Shown: positions 1 through 10,715, numbered from the stretch's first letter. The stretch is 64,000 bases of DNA from Skeletonema tropicum (GCA_037178625.1 CM074148.1:372001-436000), one strand, 5' to 3'. The notes: generated from the sequence alone by a model not told the origin. Translations and numbers: made by a program.

Positions 1-130
1 AATTCAGCATAATCAAGTCCGCCTATGTATTCGGTAGTGCAGAAATACTGTCCCTCCTTCTTCCTGTAGTTTGAACCTGTACAGCATCCTTTCCAAAGAG
101 TAATGAAAGGATGAGAAGGTCGCTTTCCTC
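1..130 (-). CDS. Possible downstream exon of the OTU gene (partial)
   Basis: After the stop of the OTU frame, another minus-strand frame stays open to the window edge. It encodes a plausible Lys/Gly/Tyr-rich peptide containing WKGCCTGSNYRKKEGQYF. It could be a further exon joined by an intron near 120-160, or the remains of the same gene after a frameshift. I could not fix the splice sites. The product is unknown. Confidence 0.25.
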
Positions 131-157
131 TCCTACCTTGTTACTGAGAAGGAACTT

Positions 158-2449
158 TCAACGTATCAGCATTTGTTGAACGAAAGGATACATGAGAAGA
201 TTGGGGTGTTCTACAGAATAAAGTCTGTCCTGAAACCATTCCCCAGGGCCTTCTTTGTTGAATGCAGGAGTGAAGGAAACCGAAGTCAATGTATTGTCAA
301 TCTGAGTGGTGTGAATTCTTCCAACAAGTTCTTTTTGATCGACATGGAAGACAATCTCCTCTTCACTATCGAAAGGCCGGAACTTCCAATACTCTTCTTC
401 GTCATGGTAGACAAAATCATGGAACATTGGATACCGGCTCATGCTAGGTGAAGAAGCAATCTTGTTCAAATTAGTTGTACAAAATATCTTCTTGGACATG
501 GGAGTTGAAGCAGGCTTTTGCTGTGATTCGGGTGGAGGCTTCTGGCGTGATTCAGGCAGCGACTTTAGCAGTGATTCCAGCGGAGGCTTGAGCAGTGTTC
601 CATGAGTAGTCTTCAGCTGTGATTCGGACGGAGGCTTGCGCTTTGACTCAGGCGGAGGCTTGAGCAGTGATTCCGGAGGAGGCTTGCGCTTTGACTCAGG
701 CGGAGGCTTGAGCAGTGATTCCGGCGGAGGCTTCAGTAGTGATTCAGGCGGAGGCTTGAGCAGTGACTCTGGCGGAGGCTTCAGCTGTGGCAAGTGTACG
801 AGACCATTTGAATCTTCAGCAATTGCAGATGGTTGTTTCACGTCATAGTTGTTGATAGCAGTCACAAAAGGTTTGATTGTGAACTTCTTCAATCCACAGC
901 TTCCATTTCCTTGCATCATTTCTTTCAAATAACCAACATTCTCCGAAACAGCCAGCTTTAATGAATCCATTGAATCAATGTCTTCACCCAGTAGCCAACT
1001 AAAAAATTCATCAACTGTTCCTTTGATACACCATGCATTTGATCGCAAGAATGAATAAAGCAAATCACGATCCTGATGAAGCGTACTCATTTCGTGCACA
1101 AGCCCAAAGCCAAGGCCAGCATGGCCAATCAACTCTTCCCTTTCAGATGATGTGTTACAGTCCGCAAGCGGATCGAATGTTCCCAAAAGATTTTCTTCAT
1201 AAGAACTAGGGATCCCTCCATGAAGTTCAAGAGATTGTTCATCAGGCCGAGCATAAAAAGGTATATCATCGTCATATTCAGTGTGATCATGCACTGATTG
1301 ACTTGCAGCTGCAGCTACAGCCGTCGAAGGAACAGAGGTAGCACATGCACATCGATCTTTGCATCGAGCTTCAAACTGCTTCCGGCGCCACCAAAGAACG
1401 ATTTTGGTCCCAGCAAATTCCCTAATCTCACTGTAAGGCAAGGTAAGAACTGTTCCCTTCTTATAATTTGTCTGAATCGTATCATACAGAGATTGTAGAG
1501 ATGGGTCCCTCCTAATGGTACTAATATACCTGTAATGACTTCCATCATGGTGCAAACAAATTGCACCTTCAGGAGGGGTCACCCATCTTGCACCAAAAAC
1601 GTGGACTCGAAGCTTGCAGATATCATTGCTCCAATATGCAATGAAGCAGTGTCTACCTCCATTTGGAGGTGATGAGTAGTGGACAACAGTTCGCCTCCAG
1701 AAATGACACAATACAAGAATGACTGCATTCCCATTCCAAAAATTGGGTCCCATAGGCCTGTTAAAGTCTGTATTTGCATTCCAAATCCTGTCCAAGAACT
1801 CTGCTTTGACGTTCGATGTCCTACGGTCAGTTTCAATCCAAGTGCATCTGTCGTGGTCAGAGAAAGCTACGTCTCTAATCTTATGATTGGACGAAACAAA
1901 TAGACTCTGATTAGCTTCCAAGTGTCGACGTATTCTTTCCCTCCAAGAGCTCATAAAGTTGTTACTCAAATTCTCAAAGTGTGCTAATCTAGCACTTGTA
2001 CCATCATCACCAAAACCTTGACCGAACAAATACAAGGGCTCCACTGCATAATCATAAAGACCAGCCATAAAAGCACGATGAAGACAATGACCATCACCTG
2101 CAACATTGATAATCACACCAACATCTTCCACGGTACCAACATCATTCAGACCATGCTCAACAGCAAACAGATCTGTTAAATGTTGTCTAACATTAGGCCT
2201 CAGCAACGCAACGTCCTCGTCTGATTCATCATCAGAGTTAAGATTGTAAATCATGACTCTTCCATCACCATGATCAAGAGGACCACCATTTATGACCTCA
2301 TTTCTGAACTCAGTTCTAAACTCTAGAACCTGGAGCATGACTCTAGATCTTTCAGCACTAACCATGAATCTAACCTGAAAATCTACATCATCACCTCTGA
2401 CCAAGTTGATGAAAAAATCAGGCGCCTCAGCCTCAGCCTCTTTGGCCAT
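158..2449 (-). CDS. OTU-domain cysteine protease-like protein with KPPPES repeats
   Basis: The 763-residue frame starts with a true ATG at 2449. Residues 118-127 read GDGHCLHRAF, the signature of OTU (ovarian tumour) cysteine proteases, which remove ubiquitin or ubiquitin-like proteins from targets. Asp119 and Cys122 fit the catalytic loop, and His305 in GSHYRYI fits the catalytic histidine. The block between them (NGNAVILVLCHFWRRTVVHY) matches the usual central strands. Residues ~553-643 are a low-complexity linker of 8-residue KPPPESLL-type repeats. The C-terminal ~110 residues are acidic and aromatic and I do not recognise them. No signal peptide or membrane segment is visible, so the protein is probably cytosolic or nuclear. 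The start codon lies about 12 bases from a satellite-like array, so any promoter would lie inside that array. OTU domains also travel in transposons, so host versus mobile origin is open. Confidence 0.7.
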   Translation of the reverse strand: MAKEAEAEAPDFFINLVRGDDVDFQVRFMVSAERSRVMLQVLEFRTEFRNEVINGGPLDHGDGRVMIYNLNSDDESDEDVALLRPNVRQHLTDLFAVEHGLNDVGTVEDVGVIINVAGDGHCLHRAFMAGLYDYAVEPLYLFGQGFGDDGTSARLAHFENLSNNFMSSWRERIRRHLEANQSLFVSSNHKIRDVAFSDHDRCTWIETDRRTSNVKAEFLDRIWNANTDFNRPMGPNFWNGNAVILVLCHFWRRTVVHYSSPPNGGRHCFIAYWSNDICKLRVHVFGARWVTPPEGAICLHHDGSHYRYISTIRRDPSLQSLYDTIQTNYKKGTVLTLPYSEIREFAGTKIVLWWRRKQFEARCKDRCACATSVPSTAVAAAASQSVHDHTEYDDDIPFYARPDEQSLELHGGIPSSYEENLLGTFDPLADCNTSSEREELIGHAGLGFGLVHEMSTLHQDRDLLYSFLRSNAWCIKGTVDEFFSWLLGEDIDSMDSLKLAVSENVGYLKEMMQGNGSCGLKKFTIKPFVTAINNYDVKQPSAIAEDSNGLVHLPQLKPPPESLLKPPPESLLKPPPESLLKPPPESKRKPPPESLLKPPPESKRKPPSESQLKTTHGTLLKPPLESLLKSLPESRQKPPPESQQKPASTPMSKKIFCTTNLNKIASSPSMSRYPMFHDFVYHDEEEYWKFRPFDSEEEIVFHVDQKELVGRIHTTQIDNTLTSVSFTPAFNKEGPGEWFQDRLYSVEHPNLLMYPFVQQMLIR
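520..790. repeat. Coding minisatellite, 24-bp unit (KPPPESLL)
   Basis: About eleven copies of a 24-bp unit lie inside the OTU gene. On the plus strand each reads close to GGCGGAGGCTTGAGCAGTGA. Because 24 is a multiple of three, copy-number changes keep the frame. Variants include KPPPESKR, KPPSESQL and KPPLESLL. Confidence 0.85.
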
Positions 2450-2461
2450 TTTATCAAGAAG

Positions 2462-5032
2462 TATCTAGATGACCAGCAATATCGACTGAGAGCTTCTCTG
2501 TGATGTCCCTCTGCGTGTAGAAGCGCAATTGTGCAGCAAACAAGCCAAACAGCAGCGATGTACTAAGTGATGCGGCACTCTTTCTCCCTGCTAGATCTGT
2601 AACTCTCTAGACGCCTCCTCTAAAATAGGCCTCGATGAAAAGTGGTATGAGCGATATAGTACACACACCAATAAGTCCAATATTGACTAAGAGCTTCTCT
2701 GTGATGTCCCTCTGCGTGTAGAAGCGCAATTGTGCAGCAAACAAGCCGAACAGCAGCAATGTACTAAGCGATGCGGCAGACTTTCTCCCTGCTAAATCTG
2801 TAACTCTAGACGCCTCCTATGAAACAAACCTCGATGAAAAGTGGTATGAGCGATGTATTACACACACCAATAAGTTCAATATCGACTGAGAGCTTCTCTG
2901 TGATGTCCCTCTGCGTGTAGAAGCGCAATTGTGCAGCAAACAAGCCGAACAGCAGCGATGTACTAAGTGATGCGGCAGTCTTTCTCCCTGCTAAATCTGT
3001 AACTCTAGACGCCTCCTATGAAATAGGCCTCGATGAAAAGTGGTATGAGCGATGTAGTACACACACCAATAAGTCCAATATCGACTGAGAGCTTCTCTGT
3101 GATGTCCCTCTGCGTGTAGAAGCGCAATTGTGCAGCAAACAAGCCGAACAGCAGCGATGTACTAAGTGATGCGGCAGTCTTTCTCCCTGCTAAATCTGTA
3201 ACTCTAGACGCCTCCTATGAAATAGGCCTCGATGAAAAGTGGTATGAGCGATGTAGTACACACACCAATAAGTCCAATATCGACTGAGAGCTTCTCTGTG
3301 ATGTCCCTCTGCGTGTAGAAGCGCAATTGTGCAGCAAACAAGCCGAACAGCAGCGATGTACTAAGTGATGCGGCAGTCTTTCTCCCTGCTAGATCTGTAA
3401 CTCTCTAGACGCCTCCTCTAAAATAGGCCTCGATGAAAAGTGGTATGAGCGATGTAGTACACACACCAATAAGTCCAATATTGACTAAGAGCTTCTCTGT
3501 GATGTCCCTCTGCGTGTAGAAGCGCAATTGTGCAGCAAACAAGCCGAACAGCAGCGATGTACTAAGTGATGCGGCAGTCTTTCTCCCTGCTAAATCTGTA
3601 ACTCTAGACGCCTCCTATGAAATAGGCCTCGATGAAAAGTGGTATGAGCGATATAGTACACACACCAATAAGTCCAATATTGACTAAGAGCTTCTCTGTG
3701 ATGTCCCTCTGCGTGTAGAAGCGCAATTGTGCAGCAAACAAGCCGAACAGCAGCGATGTACTAAGCGATGCGGCAGTCTTTCTCCCTGCTAAATCTGTAA
3801 CTCTAGACGCCTCCTATGAAATAGGCCTCGATGAAAAGTGGTATGAGCGATGTAGTACACACACCAATAAGTCCAATATCGACTGAGAGCTTCTCTGTGA
3901 TGTCCCTCTGCGTGTAGAAGCGCAATTGTGCAGCAAACAAGCCGAACAGCAGCGATGTACTAAGTGATGCGGCACTCTTTCTCCCTGCTAAATCTGTAAC
4001 TCTAGACGCCTCCTCTAAAATAGGCCTCGATGAAAAGTGGTATGAGCGATATAGTACACACACCAATAAGTCCAATATTGACTAAGAGCTTCTCTGTGAT
4101 GTCCCTCTGCGTGTAGAAGCGCAATTGTGCAGCAAACAAGCCGAACAGCAGCGATGTACTAAGCGATGCGGCAGTCTTTCTCCCTGCTAAATCTGTAACT
4201 CTAGACGCCTCCTATGAAATAGGCCTCGATGAAAAGTGGTATGAGCGATGTAGTACACACACCAATAAGTCCAATATCGACTGAGAGCTTCTCTGTGATG
4301 TCCCTCTGCGTGTAGAAGCGCAATTGTGCAGCAAACAAGCCGAACAGCAGCGATGTACTAAGTGATGCGGCACTCTTTCTCCCTGCTAGATCTTTAACTC
4401 TCTAGACGCCTCCTCTAAAATAGGCCTCGATGAAAAGTGGTATGAGCGATGTAGTACACACACCAATAAGTCCAATATTGACTAAGAGCTTCTCTGTGAT
4501 GTCCCTCTGCGTGTAGAAGCGCAATTGTGCAGCAAACAAGCCGAACAGCAGCGATGTACTAAGTGATGCGGCAGTCTTTCTCCCTGCTAAATCTGTAACT
4601 CTAGACGCCTCCTCTAAAATAGGCCTCGATGAAAAGTGGTATGAGCGATATAGTACACACACCAATAAGTCCAATATTGACTAAGAGCTTCTCTGTGATG
4701 TCCCTCTGCGTGTAGAAGCGCAATTGTGCAGCAAACAAGCCGAACAGCAGCGATGTACTAAGCGATGCGGCAGTCTTTCTCCCTGCTAGATCTGTAGACC
4801 TTCTTTTGAGATCAGATCTAGACGCCTCCTATGAAACAAACCTCGATGAAAAGTGGTATGAGCGATGTAGTACACACACCAATAAGTCCAATATCGACTG
4901 AGAGCTTCTCTGTGATGTCCCTCTGCGTGTAGAAGCGCAATTGTGCAGCAAACAAGCCGAACAGCAGCGATGTACTAAGTGATGCGGCAGTCTTTCTCCC
5001 TGCTAGATCTGTAGACCTTCTTTTGAGATCAA
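2462..5032. repeat. 13-copy tandem array, unit ~199 bp
   Basis: The anchor AGCTTCTCTGTGATGTCCCT recurs at 2491, 2692, 2891, 3090, 3289, 3490, 3689, 3888, 4087, 4286, 4487, 4686 and 4903. Steps are 199 or 201 bp, and the last is 217 because of an 18-bp insertion (GTAGACCTTCTTTTGAGATC type) that also marks the right border. The 2-bp difference is CTCTAGAC versus CTCTCTAGAC. On the minus strand each unit holds a readable hydrophobic peptide (RVTDLAGRK, then SLLFGLFAAQLRFYTQRD, then IGLIGVCTTSLIPLFIEAYF), but 199 is not a multiple of three, so the frame breaks at every junction. Copies differ by only a few substitutions. It looks like a satellite born from part of a membrane-protein gene. Confidence 0.9.
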
Positions 5033-5199
5033 ATTTGATGGATAGTGTTGTAAATGTGAAAATGTGCTAGATAGAAATATCTTTTGCTTTGTTGTTGTGA
5101 AGATCTTATACTATATCTTATTCATTGGCTGTGATTAAGTCTTTCGGCAAGTCAATAAAAGATGCTGGGAAGGTTACAAGTGGAAGATTATAAGTTGCC

Positions 5200-5455
5200 A
5201 ATAATATAAATTGCTGGAATAAAAGGTGCTCAAAAAACTTAATAACTAGTGTAATAATTGACTAAATTAAAGTTATCCCTAAATTTATAAAAGATGCGGA
5301 ATGAGGAATAAGTTAGGGGTGTAATAATTGACTAAATTAAAGTTATCCCTAAATTTATAAAAGATGCGGAATGAGGAATAAAAGATGCTGCCAATAAAAA
5401 GTGCTGAGAATAAAAAAGTTTCACAATAAAAAATGCTATCTAGTAAACGGTCACC
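5200..5455. repeat. Dispersed AT-rich repeat with AATAAAARRTGCT motifs (copy 1)
   Basis: The motif AATAAAA(G/A)(A/G)TGC occurs many times here. A ~63-bp block (GTGTAATAATTGACTAAATT to GGAATGAGGAATAA) is duplicated in tandem at ~5250 and ~5319. The same composite sequence recurs at ~42823-43030 and ~43665-43870, each time followed by a GAGCC-GACCT-like stretch and CCGAAGCTTGGA. It is a non-coding dispersed repeat of unknown type. Confidence 0.75.
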
Positions 5456-5548
5456 GCACACTGCACACAACATTTTGTGTGCGGCAGCAGCAAGCTTCGG
5501 CTCGAAACTCCAGTAGAGACGGACTCCCAAATTCAAAAATTATCTGAC

Positions 5549-5639
5549 GAAGGAGGAGGAGGAGGAGGAGGAGGAGGAGGAGGAGGAGGAGGAGGAGGAG
5601 GAGGAGGAGGAGGAGGAGGAGGAGGAGGAGGAGGAGGAG
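5549..5639. repeat. (GGA)n microsatellite, ~30 units
   Basis: An uninterrupted GGA run lies inside the dispersed repeat. It produces poly-Gly and poly-Leu reading frames on the two strands, which are not genes. Confidence 0.95.
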
Positions 5640-6588
5640 AAACACCGCAGCAAAATTTGAGCCCACCTCCCTCTATCCATCACCACCATAATCAAAAGAA
5701 CTACAGCTCTAATCTTCTACCGAAGCTTGGACAGCACCGACGAGCACGCCAGCACACCCGTCCAACCATGTTGTCCGTCAGTAGATACTTAGTGGAAAAT
5801 CCGTTTTTCAGCACCAAGATGATCGGTTGTCGTAGGACAACGCCTCCTCTTACCGCCCATATCGAGTTCCATTAGTGTCGAGATCATCGTGGATAATTTT
5901 GTGTCGCAGATTGCAGGGAATGTGTTTATTTCAAATTGAAAACGGCGCCCACCAACACACACATTCCGCTTTTCCGAACACAAGAACAAGCACGATATTA
6001 TTATTTGTCGACAAGCGTGTTATTGCAAATCATCTCAGTCATCTAATCATGCCAGTTTATGTCGACATAGACGATGATCACAACAGGTCATCACTCAGAC
6101 TACTCAGACCTGCTGCCGTCAGGTTTTCTTCCTTTTTCTAAACGGAGCGAACACAAGTACGCAAAACTATCATTCTGTCCATGATATCGCTCCTATATCG
6201 GTAGTTGGATCACCGTGGAAGTTGAATCTCTGAAGAGTTATATGTTGCCGATTGCTGTCTCTACCTCCAAATTGAAACAACGACACATCAACCACAATAA
6301 CAATCTCACCCATCACGCAATTGCTCCCAACAAATCTTTAACATAATATGTGAAGATACTCCTATTCGAATCGCGAGAGGAAGTACCTACCAACGAACAC
6401 TCATAATTCTTTGAGAATGATTCTCCATCGCACACCTTTGAGAATTGAAAACGAGATGTTCCCTCACTACTCGTGAGAGCCTGTGGACTTTTCAGACATC
6501 GAAATACTTCTTGGACTTTTGATAACGTACTCATCAACCGATGATGCCCCCTCTCATCAACACCACACATTACAACAATGCTATGTGG
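5640..6588. other. Intergenic, no supportable gene
   Basis: Left part continues the dispersed repeat (CCGAAGCTTGGA near 5720). Short frames occur on both strands but none shows a recognisable domain. The start of the 4.4-kb duplicated unit follows directly. Confidence 0.5.
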
Positions 6589-7413
6589 ATGTAATTTGCG
6601 TCAATCCTCGAGCGGTCTGAAGACGTATCAGATGACTGATACATAAGTGAAGAATGGTAGAATATCTGATACCATTCCATTGCGGTTATTTTTTGGAGCT
6701 TAACGAGAAACACAAAAGAGATGTGTGCTTGTCTCTAGATTCTAGAGAGAGAGTAGAGAGAGCGCATGATTTTCCAAGAAAGCTTGAACCTTCAAAAAGT
6801 AGCTCGTCGACTTGCCACAAAGAGAATGAATATGCTACTCCTTACTGTTACTGTGAGATCCATCATATCGACTCTCAGCTGATTCATCCGGTTCTTGTTG
6901 AAATACACCAAATTAATTAATATCTGCCTCGTAACATCTAATTCATTTTTATTTTATTTTCTTCTGTTACAAAGAGTTCCAAGTAATTGCATATCTTTTA
7001 CATCGTTGTGGAAACTCTATTCACGTACCTACGTTTCGGATCTTTCCCCAGATACCAATATGATACACAAAAATGCCGGTCTAAATGACATGGTATTGAG
7101 ATTGAGTGATGTCGGCTTAGCAACATAATAGAGTTTAAGTCAGGCACGGCAATTGAATTGAAAAGGAGGCTTTTCTTTGTTTTCATTTAGGCACTCTAAA
7201 ATTTCTGTTACTTCTACACATTTACGCACTCAACAGCATAGAGAATAAGTAGAGAGAGACACTTCTCATCTCAGATTTTCCCTCTGCAAGCCCGCCAAGC
7301 TCTTAATTGCAACTCATTTCTTTCACAAATAAATGAATCCCACCCCCGATTCATATAGGATATCTTCCATCACGTCACTCGATCCCTCGATGCGTTACTC
7401 CCCTGATTGCAAC

Positions 7414-9124
7414 CTAATGATATAGGCACTTCTTAAGAGGATACCAATTCAATTCTTCCTTGCAGCATTGTTCTTTAGTGTCGAACGTATCTACCCAAAA
7501 GTTCACAACACCGCCACAGGGTGCTGCTCCACTGCAGTCCTGGTAGCATGTCTTATCGGCGTAGTTGACGTACCATTCATTAGTCCCTGCATTTGTAGTA
7601 CCCATACACTCGTTCATCTCATAACGGAAATGCTTCTCGCAGCATTTTTCAAGAGTGGTAGATAGATACCACTTTTGATTATTCAGCATGTATTCTGGCA
7701 TTTTATCGTCATTGAGACAATAAGAAGAGCTACCTCCAGTCCAATCGGGATAGTATTCACCGTTCGTCAACACTGGTCTGGTCCCAGTACACTGATAATA
7801 ATTCCAGTTATAATACTTCTTGCAGCATTTTTCTAATGAATCTACCAAGAAAAAATCGGCATTGGCCGTCATGTAGTACGGTTCTCTACCTGAGAAAAAG
7901 ATAGAAAGGATTGAACGAGGAAGTAATATTAGTCGATGCTGCATGCAAAAGTGTGCAAATTGTAAAGTAGATTGGCCAGTGAGCATGCTGACTTACCATC
8001 ACCAAGGCAACCCTCATTGGAACCACTCCAATCAGGGTAAAACAGCGCCTTATTACAATCATCATGATCCGGAGGATACCTCCCTATACATGCATCATAT
8101 AAGAACCCATTGAAGAATTTGCTGCAGCAGGCTTCATTTGTGCTGGATAGCCAGTCTGTAGGGTTCACAGCCATAAAGTCGGGTTCCAATCCGTCGTTCC
8201 TATTTGAGACAACGGAAGGAAGATTATTTGAGATTAGAGCATCGAATATTCATCCAACAACGCGTGCGCAATCGCAGACACACACACACAGCACAAAGGA
8301 GAGAGAGTAATGATCTTACCTGCACCCGTTATAGTTTTGTTCCCAAATGGGATAGAACATGTTAACACCATATTTCGTCGAGGGTGATTCGGTTGGTGAT
8401 GAGGACGGTGAACACGAAGGCATTGAAGAGGGTTCGGAAGAAGTCTCCGGAGAGGGCTCCAAAGAGGGATCGGAAGAAGGCTCTGAAGAGGGAGATTCTG
8501 AGGGATCCGAAGAGGGAGATTCAGAGGGTTGCGATGAGGGTTGTTCTGAGGGTTGTGGTTGTGAAGAGGGCTGCGGTGGATCCGCAACCTTCCAGCATTC
8601 AAAATTTGTGTTTCCATTAACTCCATCAATCTCCCCGGTACCAAATCCCCCTTTAAAAAGTGGTGCACAACCTAATGTGGTATCGGTTTGGGCTATCACA
8701 TGACAATAACAAGTCTGATAAAAAGATGCAAATGAAAAACCAAGGAACGCAGTAGATTCATCTTGTCCTGGGCAAACGGTGCATTTCTGTGCACAGTCAT
8801 CCACAGTGGTTATAGCATGATAAGTATATCGTGGATGAAATTTACCACTAGAATCAACGCATTGTCCATCACCGACTTTAGCGAAATAGTAGATGTTTGT
8901 GTATTGCAAAATTCTTTGATCGGAAGGAATTGCTCATTAACATTTGCCTTCCGCAACCCATGTCCATGTTTGTTGGCGTTCGTGTTATCATTAGTGGCAT
9001 TCGTTCTCCCACGTTCACTTGGACCAGGAGATGGAGACGGAGACAAAGCATGAGCACGGACCATGACCGAGCCTCCGACTCCGATGACCTTCAAAAGGGT
9101 GAGGGCAGCAACTGAGAAATGCAT
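7414..9124 (-). CDS. Secreted Cys-rich modular protein with Ser-Pro-Ser linker (copy A, spliced)
   Basis: I assemble four exons. Exon 1 starts at ATG 9124 and encodes a signal peptide (MHFSVAALTLLKVIG, cleavage probably after AHA) and ends near 9020-9050. Exon 2 is about 8932-8320. Intron 8200-8319 (GTAAGA to ATAG) precedes exon 3, 8199-7997. Intron 7890-7996 (GTAAGT to TCAG) precedes exon 4, 7889-7414. The phases of the last two junctions fit exactly; the first intron is inferred from a frame change and a CTAAT branch-like site. Exon 2 has a WSC/PAN-like Cys domain (GDGQCVDSSG to FECWKV), then a PSSQPS/SPSS linker as in other diatom secreted proteins. Four ~60-residue modules follow, patterned as YPDW, GC, DG, P-x-YM, CC, C. 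A wall, frustule or extracellular role is likely; the exact function is unknown. Confidence 0.75.
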
Positions 9125-9196
9125 GATGACGATGATGGGAAGAGATGTTTAATTTGAATTTGTCTACTTCGACTTCGAGTCGAACTGACTCCGTCC

Positions 9197-9320
9197 ACGG
9201 GAACCTGGGGTTGACAGTGGCTGATTTTTGTTAGTGGCCGATGACTTCAATCTTATCCGTGCATAGCAAACACTCGTCGCATCACTTCTCATCCCGACGT
9301 GTCAACCCCAGGTTCCCGTG
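9197..9320. mobile_element. 124-bp MITE with ~21-bp TIRs and 8-bp TSD (copy A)
   Basis: Termini read ACGGGAACCTGGGGTTGACA on the left and its reverse complement on the right. The flanks 9189-9196 and 9321-9328 are both CTCCGTCC, an 8-bp target duplication of the size made by hAT transposases. There is no coding capacity. It lies just upstream of the Cys-rich gene. Confidence 0.8.
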
Positions 9321-10002
9321 CTCCGTCCAGCCAGCTCGGTTTTGGTAAAATATATATTGTAACAGAAATTTTAAAGTACGTCTGGGTAAAAGAAGTACAT
9401 ATAAGTATGTGTTGATCTTTATGTGTGAAAAGTGAGAACCCTTCCCTTCATCTTTGGAATTCAATACGCAATCAGTATTTTTGAATCTAGTCGGGACTGG
9501 CAATGCCAGGGACGTTTTGCGAAAACGATGATGAAAGGAATTTTTCATCCAGAGACGAGGTTAACCTTGCGCGGCGTCTTTTCGCATTTAAAGTGGGACG
9601 CCTCGCTAGAAGTAGCTGGGAAGTGGTTACTCCACTACTTGAGGTGATGCGTAGAGCTATGGAGGAATTAGTAATCGGGCCGATGCCCTAACTATAATTT
9701 GTTTTATCACCATGATGAACACCATCGTATGGAGCCTCGTATTGGACCTGCGGTGTGTGCTACTTTGAATGGTTTATAAGACCCCAATAGCTTTATTAAC
9801 AGCTACTACGAAGCATATGAATAAGCCCACGGCGGGCAATGTCTCCTTGTGATCGAGAGGAAGAAGATGAAGTATGATTGGCAGCTATTTCAACGGGACC
9901 ACGCCCAGCATAAAAAGGACTGGACCACGCCCAGTGTAAAAAGGAGCGATTCAATTGCTTAATCCACTGAACGCTGCTCTCTCTGGAGGGCAGCATAATG
10001 GG

Positions 10003-10600
10003 CACCAACGCATGAGGAGCGACGTTACGTGCAGGCGGAAGAAGTGGAAGAGGTGGTGGCCGTGGGGGACGCGGACGTGGCAATGCTCGTGGTGCTGGTG
10101 GTCGAGGTACGACAATCCCTCCAGCACCAATACGAACACCACAAACACCATCAACCATCAACAACAATGTTGGAGCAACGCAATTGCTCAGTCTACTGAA
10201 CACTGTTCTCCTTGGAGGCAGTAATGGGCAGACATTCGATGTCAACGCATTAGGAGCGACGTAAGCTGCAGCCCAGGGTGGGGGGCAACACGCATCAGGA
10301 GCGACGAACACAGCAGCAGCCCACGCATGAAACGCGACGTTACCAGCAGTAGCCAACAACGCATGAGGAGCGACGTTGACAGCAGCCGTTCAAGGGGGTC
10401 ACGCATCGACACCCGCTGCGAGTGCAGGTTCACTTCCTCCTATTCGGACGGATCGTGAGCTTGCCGAGGATTAGTCATCCCTCACCCAGAAGGATGTCAA
10501 GTGTTTCGTTGAGACCTTCAATGGCACAGCTTATACACTGTCCAAAGAGCAAGAATGTAAAGTAATGTTATGTGAAATTAAGTTGGCGCTCCCGCTCTTG
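10003..10600 (+). pseudogene. Decayed RGG-box and NALGAT-repeat reading frame (copy A)
   Basis: One plus-strand frame reads GATLRAGGRSGRGGGRGG (an RGG box), then TIPPAPIRTPQTPST, then QLLSLLNTVLLGGSNGQTFD. A peptide NA-x-GAT recurs about five times (NALGAT, HASGAT, and versions in which x is a stop). Several stops interrupt it, so it is not functional as read. The ancestor could be a retroelement gag-like or RNA-binding protein, but I cannot identify it. An open antisense Pro/Ala-rich frame covers the same DNA and is taken as a shadow. Confidence 0.45.
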
Positions 10601-10715
10601 CAGCGGCAATGAGCGCACACGTGATTATTGACGACGGCCGCAGAGTGGCCTGTAGAAAGTTTGAACATGACCTTATGTGCCCGTTTGTTATGTAGCAACT
10701 AACCTTGAATGATAG

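Noticed and set aside
2462..5032. CRISPR-like array
   Set aside because: Units are contiguous 199-bp tandem copies with no unique spacers, in a eukaryotic context.
5451..5875. Poly-Gly frame (plus) and poly-Leu frame (minus)
   Set aside because: Both are produced by the GGA microsatellite; flanking parts belong to a dispersed non-coding repeat.
8234..8703. Pro/His-rich minus frame and Glu/Gly-rich plus frame across the linker
   Set aside because: Shadows of the Ser-Pro-Ser linker of the secreted-protein gene in other frames.
9796..10359. 187-codon Pro/Ala-rich minus frame in the 4.4-kb repeat
   Set aside because: Antisense of the RGG/NALGAT repeat sequence; composition follows the GC-rich repeat, with no domain or splice evidence.
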